Assembly (NCBI GenBank): GCA_045107135.1 | Contig: JASFZI010000032.1 | Coordinates: forward strand, 1 to 7,503 | Reading direction: 5' to 3' | Source: UBA6164 sp045107135 | GTDB taxonomy: Bacteria; Patescibacteriota; Gracilibacteria; BD1-5; UBA6164 | Length of the DNA: 7,503 bases | Shown: positions 1-6,115 of the stretch, piece by piece | Position numbering within the stretch: position 1 is the stretch's first letter | How the letters are laid out: every line of letters begins with the position of its first letter | The notes under the pieces: generated by a model | Database searches by the model: none | The model's input: the letters and a program-made list of their open reading frames with translations, nothing else | What the model was told of the DNA's origin: nothing | Program-made: the position numbers and the translations under genes

Positions 1-191
1 GATTCTCAAATCTTATCTGAATAAACTGTTTCACCAGATACAGCCAAATCTAAAACAGTTTCAAAATCTTTTTCATCTAATTTTCATCATCACTCAAATA
101 TGTTTTGTAATGTTAGCAGTAAAAAACCATCAATTTGATTAATTTCCTCTCTAATAGGTTCTAATAATTTTTCAATTTTATTTGTATTCAT
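1..191 (-). CDS. Hypothetical protein, N-terminal part (runs off the window start)
   Basis: On the minus strand, with UGA read as glycine, an open frame starts at ATG (191-189) and stays open to the window edge, giving 63 complete codons. It begins MNTNKIEKLLEPIREEINQI, followed by a short hydrophobic patch (DGFLLLTLQNIF), three consecutive UGA glycines (residues 34-36) and an acidic helix-like stretch (KLDEKDFETVLDLAVSGET). There is no signal peptide and no motif I can assign. The GGGK after a helix loosely recalls the start of polyprenyl synthetases, but the expected Arg-Pro is absent, so I give no function. ATG is the only reasonable start because an in-frame TAG lies 12 bases upstream of it. 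It follows lgt on the same strand after 44 nt with no terminator between, so co-transcription is likely. The gene is real judging by regular codon use; its role is unknown. Confidence 0.72.
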
Positions 192-235
192 AATTATTAA
201 TTTCTATTATTAAATATATAGTAATTTTATGCTTT

Positions 236-1036
236 TTATGTATTTTTTATCAATTTAAGCCTCCAATAAATATATAGTCATCATATTAACATCGGTATAG
301 TTAATAGCTCTCACACAGTGAAATATCATAGGATATATCAAATATGAGAATCAGGTGTTCTAAAGAATACTTCTACAAATATTCTAAAAAAAGCGTAAAT
401 TATTAAAAACAGTGTAGCTATTTGTCAGTCAAAACCTAAAATAGCTTTTTTTATTGTATTGAAATGATATATAATATTTAATATAATGAATAAAACTAAT
501 CACTCAAGTAGAGCTTCAAGTAATGGTGAAGGAAAGTATCAGGTTCAATTAATATATACAGCAAATAATCATTCATATCATGAGTATCACAGTAATTCAT
601 TATTTAAATAATTTCAGATTCTTCCTAATCATAGCCCAATAGGTAAAACTAATGTAACCTGATCTGCTAACTTTAAAAAACTTGTTTTATATTTATTTGA
701 GAAAACCCGCATTGCCAATATTACTCCAATAACTCATCAATGAAAGCTCATTCATCATTCCCATACTTTTATAATATCTAATGGATTAGATATATAAGAA
801 CTCAAATTATAAAATAACACATAACCAAGTCTTCATCATAAAATTACTCACAAAAATATATATAGAAATAAATCATCGAGTAAATCACTATTTTTAACTT
901 TTTTAGACTTTGCTGCTATTATTCTTCATCTTTTCTTTATTATATAAAATCATGTTAGAAATCATATAACATACATTAATCAGTAATAACTTGGTGCAAA
1001 ATTTATTCACAAAATATTTACTTCGAAAATAGTCAT
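236..1036 (-). CDS. lgt: Prolipoprotein diacylglyceryl transferase (Lgt)
   Basis: Lgt moves a diacylglyceryl group from phosphatidylglycerol to the lipobox cysteine of prolipoproteins, the first step of lipoprotein maturation in the cytoplasmic membrane. The 266-residue product (usual bacterial size about 260-300) is rich in hydrophobic segments. It shows the family motifs in order: GGRLGYVLFY (67-76), WEGGMSFHGG (92-101, with the conserved His99), the signature GLGRIGNYLNNE (136-147, with Arg139, Asn142 and Glu147), PSPLLEA (169-175), and YAFFRIFVEVFFRTPD (214-229, with the conserved Arg and Glu). About 26 of 31 glycines are UGA, including both glycines of HGG and that of GRIGN, which excludes UGA as stop or tryptophan; tryptophans at 92 and 258 are TGG. 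Codon 110 is the rare CGG inside a membrane segment, discussed in the findings. The start has no Shine-Dalgarno sequence; a promoter-like element lies about 30 nt upstream. It probably shares a transcript with the partial gene below it. Confidence 0.97.
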
Positions 1037-1065
1037 TTTTTAGTGTATAATTAAGTATTATTAGT

Positions 1066-1095
1066 ATATTAGACTATATATTCTTTAAATAGCAA
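1066..1095 (-). promoter_or_regulatory. Candidate sigma70-type promoter for lgt
   Basis: On the minus strand, TTGCTA (1095-1090) is followed after 18 nt by TAATAT (1071-1066). Transcription would begin near 1059, leaving a short A/T-rich leader of about 23 nt before the lgt start. This leader length resembles those inferred for the prs and restriction-enzyme genes. The -35 box is only a partial match and the background is very AT-rich, so this is a moderate prediction. Confidence 0.35.
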
Positions 1096-1170
1096 GTATT
1101 TAATTTTTAGTCGTTTTATACCTTTGTTAAAGTAAAACAGAAAAACTATATTTAAAATATATATGATTAA

Positions 1171-1188
1171 TTGTCAATTATTTGACAA
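1171..1188. promoter_or_regulatory. Inverted repeat overlapping a -35 box (possible operator)
   Basis: TTGTCAA (1171-1177) and its exact reverse complement TTGACAA (1182-1188) are separated by TTAT. The right arm contains the perfect -35 hexamer TTGACA. A dyad placed on a -35 box is a usual position for a repressor operator, but no regulator gene is visible in the window, so the role is inferred from position only. Confidence 0.4.
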
Positions 1189-1210
1189 TAGTATATATTT
1201 GTGTGATAAT
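1182..1210 (+). promoter_or_regulatory. Candidate promoter for the M23 gene unit
   Basis: A perfect -35 hexamer TTGACA (1182-1187) lies exactly 17 nt from GATAAT (1205-1210), a close match to the -10 consensus. Transcription would start near 1217 and leave a 5' leader of about 200 nt before the ATG at 1424. That is much longer than the 25-35 nt leaders predicted for the other genes here, so either the leader is regulatory or another weaker promoter lies closer. Confidence 0.45.
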
Positions 1211-1423
1211 TTAAGTACGGAAATATTTTAAGTATACAAATATTTAAATGTCAAGTACTTATATATTAAAAATATTATATATCTGCAAATATTAATATTT
1301 TACGTTTATACTTTAAAATTACTACTAGCATTATGACAAAATACTAAAAGTAATATTTAAGTTAAAAACATTATATATAAAAAACTGTTATTTAAAATAA
1401 ATTATTTCAAAAATAAAGTTATT

Positions 1424-3805
1424 ATGAAAACAACAAAAGATTTTAAAAGATTTTTGTCAGAATTAACGCTATGAGTTTTTATGGTTACAACCATAAATCC
1501 AGTTCCCGCATTAGCTGCAATTAATTCCGATAAAGTTATCTATCCATTGAAAGAGATATCTAAATTAGACTGTAGATTCAACGATTTTATAGATCTATCA
1601 TCTGGATGTAAGCAAGATTTACCAATCCTAAAAACAAAGGATTACAAAAAATATGCTACTAAAGATTGAGGGTATAATGATTATACTAGAATATATACCA
1701 TGTTATGGTGAGCCAGTTATAAATATGGTTGGGATATTTGAAATGGTGGTCATATCTGAACAGATATTGCTACATCAAAATGAACCCCTGTATATTCTAT
1801 GGCTGATTGAAAAGTAATTCAAGCAAAAAATGATATTTCACTATGAAATTTCGTATCAATTGAACATACGATTAAATGAAAACTTATTATTTCAAATTAT
1901 GCTCATTTATCTAAAATATGAGTAAGAGTCTGAGATAGAGTTAATGTTGGAGAAAAAATTTGAGAAGTATGATCTACATGAAATTCTACATGAAATCATC
2001 TACATTTCCAAATAGATTTACCTGCACCATTTCATCCTTACTATTATGATTATAATAAATGTCCTTTCAGTTATTATAATTTAAGTGAAAACTGAGTATG
2101 TAGAAATGAATTAATAAAAAATACTATTGACCCATTATTATTTTTAGAAACAGAGTGAGCTGTTTTAGATAATATTACAACTAGAACAGTTAGTACAACA
2201 GTATCAAATGTAACTAATAATGAAGATTTAAGTATTTTTAATAGAACAGTTTATATTTGATATTCTGTATCAGACATAAAAAAAGTACAAGAAATATTTC
2301 AAAAAATAGGGATATATAGATGAACAATATCATGAAATTATAATGATATTGAAAATACAATCATTGCATATCAATTATCTAATAAATTAATAAAAGATAA
2401 ATCCGAATATTGAGCTGGTCGGTTCGGCCCCAAAACAAGATACACAGCTAAAAAAGATTATTTAGAATATTTAGCTAACTGAACAACAAGTACACAAGTT
2501 GAAATTGTAAATGAAATTAAAATTGATACACAAAAAATTGAAAGAGAAACTCTAATGTCTAGAGAAGAAATAGAAAAAAGAGAAGTAGAAAATTTTCTTA
2601 GATATCATAATGTTGAGTTAAACTTTGTAAATGAGGGGTGAAACATTAAAAAATGAACAACTGAAACTCTCAAATTAAAAGTAACTGACAGAAAAGGTAA
2701 AGCTTTTAAATGAGAAATGCCTTGAGGAATGACATTCGTTGTTGATCAAGCAAAAGTAAGTGTATTTCCTGAAAGATTATACTATTTTACAGATTGAAAA
2801 AGAGATATTAAACTTTCGTGAATATCAGAGGGTAATACAAATCTTTATGTAAAAATAGGTACTCAAGTAATAAAAACAATTCCATTAAAAGTTTTTGTAA
2901 GTGGTAAGACAATTTACCCAGATAGTTCAAAAATTTTATCACCAAGTAAAATTACTCTTTGAGATCAACAAACATGAATAGTTTTATTTAAGGATTCAAA
3001 CTGAAAAAGTTTAATTAATTTAGAATATGGTTCTACATTTAATATTAAAGCTAGTGGTGATAACCAAATTTGTATAAAAGAATGAAATATTTCAAATATT
3101 AAAAAAATATATACAACTTCATCATGTGATGAAGAAGATTATAAAAATGAATTTAATTTCACATATAGCAATACTGTATGATGATTATTAATATTTGATT
3201 ATAAAGCTACATCAAGTGATTTAAATATTAAAGTTACAAATAATTATAACAATCAAGTTTTATCGGAAAAAAGGGTATTAGTATCTAATCCAAAATGACT
3301 TAATAAATCATATGTGTATACAAATGATGTAATGGATATGCTTGAAGCATGAGTCGTTGATTGAATCAATAGTGGATATTTCTTAGAAAATAGATGATTA
3401 ACTCAAAGAGATGCATTCACATGGACACTAAATGCTTTACATAAAATGAAAGGGGATGTATATGACAATGAAACAAAACAAAAAATAGAAAATAATATAG
3501 TAAAGGTTGAACAAGGTTTACCTTATTCTAGTAGAACAAAGGTTATAACCAGAAAAGATTTTTTAGATTTAACTAATACATATTTAGTTTTAGATAATAG
3601 AAATACTTGAAAAGTTGAGTATAGAGATATAGATAACGAATCAAGTGAAAAATTATCAAAAGTATTTGATAAAAACACCACATGGAAAGATCAATTTGGT
3701 GAAAAATACTTTAGACCAGAAGCAAAAATCACTAGATGAGAATGAGCCTTCTTTATATCAAAAACACTAGAAAAAATAGCTCAAACTTACTTAACTTTAA
3801 GATAA
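1424..3805 (+). CDS. Secreted M23 metallopeptidase with peptidoglycan-binding-like and SLH-like domains
   Basis: The 793-residue product probably cuts or remodels peptidoglycan outside the cell. Residues 1-31 form a signal peptide ending PVPALA before Ala32, with no lipobox. The M23 (lysostaphin/LytM-type) domain spans about 100-197 and has the zinc-ligand pattern GGHIGTD (His110, Asp114), YAHL (His161) and HLHFQ (His192, His194). Residues about 270-350 resemble a peptidoglycan-binding domain (VQEIFQKIGIYRG, then GRFGPKTR). Residues about 395-620 look like two beta-rich Ig-like domains. The C-terminus (about 630-793) has SLH-like repeats, such as DMLEAGVVDGI with LTQRDAF, VITRKDF, and YRDID with FRPEAKITRGE. 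Most glycines are UGA, including those of the zinc site. The gene ends TAA-TAA. Three small genes follow closely with no terminator. In small episymbiotic or predatory bacteria such a protein could act on its own wall or on a host's; the sequence does not decide. A GC-rich codon cluster lies at 2414-2431. Confidence 0.93.
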
Positions 3806-3825
3806 TAATTCCTAAAAATAAAATT

Positions 3826-3939
3826 ATGAAAAATTTAGATTACAAAAATGAAAATAATAATAAAATGGTTGATCATTCAAATAAAATAGATGAACAATCA
3901 ATAGCATTCTTTAATAGAATTGAAGAAATTTTAGCTTAA
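3826..3939 (+). CDS. Small protein with C-terminal FFNRI motif, copy 1
   Basis: A 37-residue frame starts at ATG 3826, 20 nt after the tandem stops of the M23 gene, and ends TAA. It is very hydrophilic and Asn/Lys-rich at the N-terminus and ends in a predicted amphipathic helix, KIDEQSIAFFNRIEEILA (20-37). There is no signal peptide, cysteine or membrane segment. The next gene encodes a 39-residue relative that aligns without gaps, with 11 of 17 identities over residues 20-36, which is the main evidence that both are real. The frame is open upstream to an ATG at 3736 inside the M23 gene, but 3826 fits better: it lies after that gene's stop, has the AAAATT leader typical here, and gives the length of the paralogue. 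Function unknown; the position suggests co-transcription with the M23 gene. Confidence 0.7.
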   Translation: MKNLDYKNENNNKMVDHSNKIDEQSIAFFNRIEEILA

Positions 3940-3970
3940 AAATAACCTTAAATATATAAAATAAAAAACT

Positions 3971-4090
3971 ATGAGTAACAAATTAAAAAATAGTGAAATA
4001 TTAATTAATAACACTGATATTAACTCTAAAATAAATGAACAGGAGGTAGAATTCTTTAATAGAATAGATGCTATTTTAAAACAAAAATAA
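3971..4090 (+). CDS. Small protein with C-terminal FFNRI motif, copy 2
   Basis: A 39-residue frame from ATG 3971 to TAA, 31 nt downstream of copy 1. It begins MSNKLKNSEILINNTDINS and ends in KINEQEVEFFNRIDAILKQK. Residues 20-36 match copy 1 position for position (identical K, I, E, Q, FFNRI, I, L), while the N-terminal halves have diverged, apart from low-complexity Asn/Lys. This pattern suggests an old tandem duplication with selection on the C-terminal helix. There is no signal peptide, cysteine or UGA codon. The leader ATAAAAAACT before the ATG fits the SD-less starts of the neighbours. Function unknown; a small binding or adaptor peptide is possible, but this is inference. Confidence 0.7.
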   Translation: MSNKLKNSEILINNTDINSKINEQEVEFFNRIDAILKQK

Positions 4091-4152
4091 TATAAAACTA
4101 CGATTAAAAAAAAGGAACAAGAAAGGAAAATTACCTAATAATAATAAAAATT
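4091..4152 (+). other. Short intergenic gap before the 95-residue gene
   Basis: These 62 nt are purine-rich, with two AAGGAA-like words about 20-35 nt before the ATG at 4153. They are too far upstream for a normal ribosome binding site. No hairpin or promoter is evident, which supports read-through from the FFNRI genes. Confidence 0.4.
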
Positions 4153-4440
4153 ATGGAAACAATAAATACAATTTTTGATTGAGGTCAAAAACAAGAAACT
4201 AGACAACAATTAACAGTAACTGAAAATACCAAAACTACTGTTGAAGATATTGTTAGTGCTGATCTAATGGATTTATTTTGAATAGAAACTGAGAAAGCTA
4301 CAAAGTTAGCTAAAATTGATGTTGCAAACTTATTAGAACAAAATGATGTTGATTCAACAGCAGCCAAATTAGCTCAAATGTTTTGAAAATATGATGCAAT
4401 GATGGAATTAAACACTTCTCTAAGCAACCAATATCATTAG
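4153..4440 (+). CDS. Hypothetical acidic protein, probable frameshifted 3' end
   Basis: With UGA as glycine, 95 residues are encoded from ATG 4153 to TAG 4438-4440. The product is soluble, acidic and Thr/Gln-rich near the N-terminus, then mostly helical (about 30-82: VEDIVSADLMDLFGIETEKA, then KLAKIDVANLLEQ). Glycines 10, 43 and 78 are UGA. I do not recognise the family, and there is no signal peptide. The last 10-12 residues look less coherent than the -1 frame, which is open from about 4340 and reads IKHFSKQPISLASVMSEFDV to TAA at 4470-4472. Either a one-base change has broken the original C-terminus or translation can shift frame. The gene follows the two FFNRI genes after 62 nt, with no terminator between. 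Confidence 0.65.
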
Positions 4441-4472
4441 CAAGTGTTATGTCAGAATTTGATGTAAGTTAA
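4404..4472 (+). pseudogene. Possible detached or frameshift-encoded C-terminus of the preceding gene
   Basis: In the -1 frame relative to the 95-residue gene, codons from GGA 4404 to TAA 4470 encode a 22-residue tail, GI followed by KHFSKQPISLASVMSEFDVS. Its composition resembles a normal protein end and it uses the common codons of the neighbours. It has no start of its own near the overlap; an internal ATG at 4449 would leave only 7 residues. I interpret it as the original C-terminus of the upstream gene, separated by an indel somewhere between about 4345 and 4415, or joined by frameshifting. Chance openness of AT-rich DNA cannot be excluded. Confidence 0.35.
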
Positions 4473-4493
4473 ATCAAAAATATAACATAAATT

Positions 4494-4548
4494 AATGATC
4501 AGACCATACATGCAGACCTCGCATAAGAGGGTATAAAAAAAGATCATT
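4494..4548 (+). ncRNA. Candidate structured RNA element in the 3' region of the small-gene unit
   Basis: AATGATC (4494-4500) and GATCATT (4542-4548) are exact reverse complements and could close a 55-nt structure. Inside is a patch unusually rich in G and C for this window (4502-4532), with ACC (4503-4505) able to pair with GGT (4530-4532). Two mutually exclusive inner hairpins are possible: ATGC/GCAT (4510-4513 with 4521-4524) or CCTC/GAGG (4517-4520 with 4527-4530). An A-rich run follows. No known family fits clearly; it might be a regulatory RNA, a 3'-end structure or an sRNA. Confidence 0.35.
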
Positions 4549-4585
4549 CATTAAAATATGATAGTTTTAAATTCGAAATAATTAC

Positions 4586-4617
4586 CTAAAAGAGATAATA
4601 TAAATTATCTCTTTTAG
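4586..4617. repeat. Perfect 14-bp inverted repeat
   Basis: CTAAAAGAGATAAT (4586-4599) and its exact reverse complement ATTATCTCTTTTAG (4604-4617) flank the loop ATAA. No T-run follows on either strand, so it is not a textbook intrinsic terminator. It stands 6 nt before a proper terminator hairpin. A transcript would fold it very stably for this base composition, so it may be an RNA-processing or stabilising hairpin; a protein-binding dyad is the alternative. Confidence 0.65.
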
Positions 4618-4623
4618 TGGGTG

Positions 4624-4658
4624 AAAAATAATAATACAGAATGTATTATTATTTTTTT
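4624..4658 (+). terminator. Intrinsic terminator after the M23/small-gene unit
   Basis: A 15-bp stem (4624-4638 with 4642-4656) made almost only of A-T pairs (AATAATAATACA paired with TGTATTATTATT) closes on the loop GAA and runs directly into a seven-T tract ending at 4658. It separates the small genes from the prs promoter. The same stem recurs after prs. Confidence 0.75.
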
Positions 4659-4678
4659 ACCATAATTTAGTAAAAATA

Positions 4679-4706
4679 TTGACTTTTGACGTCTATTATA
4701 TATAAC
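4679..4706 (+). promoter_or_regulatory. Promoter upstream of prs
   Basis: TTGACT (4679-4684) and TATAAC (4701-4706) are separated by 16 nt, giving a predicted start near 4713 and a leader of about 29 nt before the ATG at 4742. It lies just downstream of a terminator, as expected for an independent transcription unit. Confidence 0.5.
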
Positions 4707-4741
4707 TAATCTACAAATTATATTTTAATATTATTAAAAAT

Positions 4742-5959
4742 ATGAGTTCTAAAGTCAATCAATTAGATAATTATGTTAAATGATCAAAGACTAGTAATTG
4801 ATGATTACATTTTGTATGAACACCGGATACTGAAGAGTTAGTAATAAATGTAAGAAATCAAGTCCAAGCATTGCTTGATATAGCACATATGAATACTGAA
4901 TATTCAAGTAGAAAAAATGTTACTATGGAAATAATAGGTGATTATAAAGAATTTGCTAGCTGAGAATCTATTTCAACATTAAATGAAAGTGTAAGATGAA
5001 AACATGTATATCTTTTTTCAGATCCAAATTGAGATTATCAAGAAGAAATATCAGATGAAGAAACAAAAAAGTTATTTGATCAAATGTCAGGAGATTCAGA
5101 GAAAGAAATAATTAAAAAAATATTAAGTTCAATTAAAGTTTCTTCATTAAATGATAAAGTAATGCATGATTTACTTTTACTTAGTGCAATAGAAACTCAT
5201 TGAGCAAAAACTACAAATATTGTACAATCAAGTATGGCATATGCTAGACAAGATAAAATGACACCTAAAAAAAGACAACCTGCATCTCTTAGACACATTT
5301 GAGAAATGATTTCATCTATAACTTGAAGCAATGGTTATTGCATAACTGCTGATATGCATAATGAGTCTGCTGCTGTATGAGTTTTTTCTAAAACAAATTT
5401 TATAAATTTATACACGTGATGGTTTGTTGATGAATGTATAAAGCTTATCTGAAAAAAAGACATGCTCTTATCATGAGCAGATCAATGATGAGATAATAAA
5501 ATCAAAGCAATAGCAAAAGAACTAATGTTAGAACATATGGTTGTAATAAAATCAAGAGATTATTCTAAAGAAAACAGTGTTGAGAAAACAGATATCTACT
5601 GAGATATTGAATGAAGAGATGTATTGATACATGATGATATGCTTGATACATGATGAACAATGTGTAAATTATTAGAAGAAATGCTTGAGAAAAAACCAAA
5701 ATTTATCAATATTGCAGTTACTCATGGTATGTTTAACGGAAAAGCTTTAGAAAGATTAGAAGAAACAATCAAAAAATCAAATTGAGTAATTCAAAATGTC
5801 TATATGACAAATTCAATAAATAAAAAATGATTGCCTGACTTTATTAAACAAGTTGATTTATCAAATATTCTTGCAAATAATATACTTAGAATTTATAAAG
5901 GTTTATGACTTGAAAGAAATGATAATAAAGATTATACGGAAAGTGACGACAAGGGATAA
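4742..5959 (+). CDS. prs: Ribose-phosphate pyrophosphokinase (PRPP synthetase), enlarged form
   Basis: Prs makes phosphoribosyl pyrophosphate from ribose 5-phosphate and ATP in the cytosol, feeding nucleotide synthesis and salvage. Motifs in order: LNDKVMHDLLLLSAIE (136-151), SMAYARQDK (164-172, the usual FGYARQDR), ADMH (203-206, the Asp-x-His of DLHA), SGADQGG (244-250, the pyrophosphate loop), IKSRD (269-273, at the flexible-loop KRR site), GDIEGRDVLIHDDMLDTGGT (287-306, the PRPP-binding loop), and THGMFNG (327-333). UGA encodes both glycines of DTGGT and of DQGG. The protein has 405 residues against about 310-320 in typical bacteria: there is an extended N-terminus and an insertion of about 40 residues (94-135) between the YLFSD strand and the LNDK helix. 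All main active-site motifs survive, so it is probably active, with an unusual oligomer interface or regulation. It is monocistronic, with its own promoter and terminator. Confidence 0.93.
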
Positions 5960-5981
5960 ATTGTTATTAAATATAAATGGG

Positions 5982-6017
5982 AAAATAATAATACAAATAT
6001 TGTATTATTATTTTTTT
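5982..6017 (+). terminator. Intrinsic terminator after prs
   Basis: A 15-bp A/T stem (5982-5996 with 6000-6014) closes on the loop ATA and continues into T6011-6017. Its core AAAATAATAATACA and TGTATTATTATTTTTTT match the terminator at 4624-4658 base for base; only the loop-proximal bases differ. It begins 22 nt after the prs stop. Confidence 0.75.
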
Positions 6018-6070
6018 AATTAAAATCATATTTTGCATTAGATTCTTTCAATTTATTTTAGACTTATAGC

Positions 6071-6083
6071 TATAATTAAGTAT
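6071..6083 (+). promoter_or_regulatory. Probable -10 box for the restriction-methylation gene
   Basis: A perfect TATAAT (6071-6076) is followed by TAAGTAT; the whole 13-mer recurs at 1046-1058. No good -35 box is present (TTCAAT at 6047-6052, 18 nt upstream, is the best). Transcription would start near 6083, about 33 nt before the ATG at 6116, in line with the other short leaders. Confidence 0.45.
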
Positions 6084-6115
6084 AGTTAATGTAAATATTT
6101 TTAATATAAAAATGA

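Larger units (their letters stand above)
1037..1423. other. Divergent intergenic region between lgt and the M23 gene
   Basis: These 387 nt separate two divergently transcribed genes. They are almost entirely A/T, with no open frame beyond about 22 codons on either strand even with UGA as glycine. They hold a candidate promoter for each direction, a 7-bp inverted repeat overlapping one -35 box, and several copies of a short YAAGTA word: near 1052-1058, 1092-1098, 1212-1217, 1229-1234 and 1252-1257. The string TATAATTAAGTAT at 1046-1058 recurs exactly at 6071-6083, where it forms a probable -10 box. No rRNA, tRNA or CRISPR structure is seen. Confidence 0.6.

Noticed and set aside
1163..1231. 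22-codon frame in the intergenic region as a leader peptide
   Set aside because: It starts upstream of the predicted transcription start and has no homology or leader features; chance is sufficient.
1200..1420. AT-rich repeats as a replication origin or CRISPR leader
   Set aside because: No regular repeat-spacer pattern, DnaA-box cluster or replication gene is present; the words are short and degenerate.
1481..1669. Short standard-code frame starting MVTTINPVPALA
   Set aside because: It is an internal piece of the M23 gene, starting at Met20 inside the signal peptide and ending at a UGA that encodes Gly82.
3736..3825. Upstream extension of the first FFNRI gene into the M23 gene
   Set aside because: It would overlap the end of the M23 gene, and the paralogue downstream supports a 37-residue protein starting at 3826.
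4043..4049. AGGAGGT resembling a strong Shine-Dalgarno sequence
   Set aside because: It is inside the second FFNRI gene and has no start codon at a suitable distance; other genes here have no such site.
4185..4367. 60-codon frame on the minus strand
   Set aside because: It lies antisense within the 95-residue gene, has no promoter or leader, and the plus frame has far more protein-like composition.
4502..4545. preQ1-I riboswitch, suggested by GAGGGT followed by an A-run
   Set aside because: The hairpin loop is too short for the needed pseudoknot, the strand order of the stem is wrong, and it lies downstream of a gene rather than in a leader of a queuosine gene.
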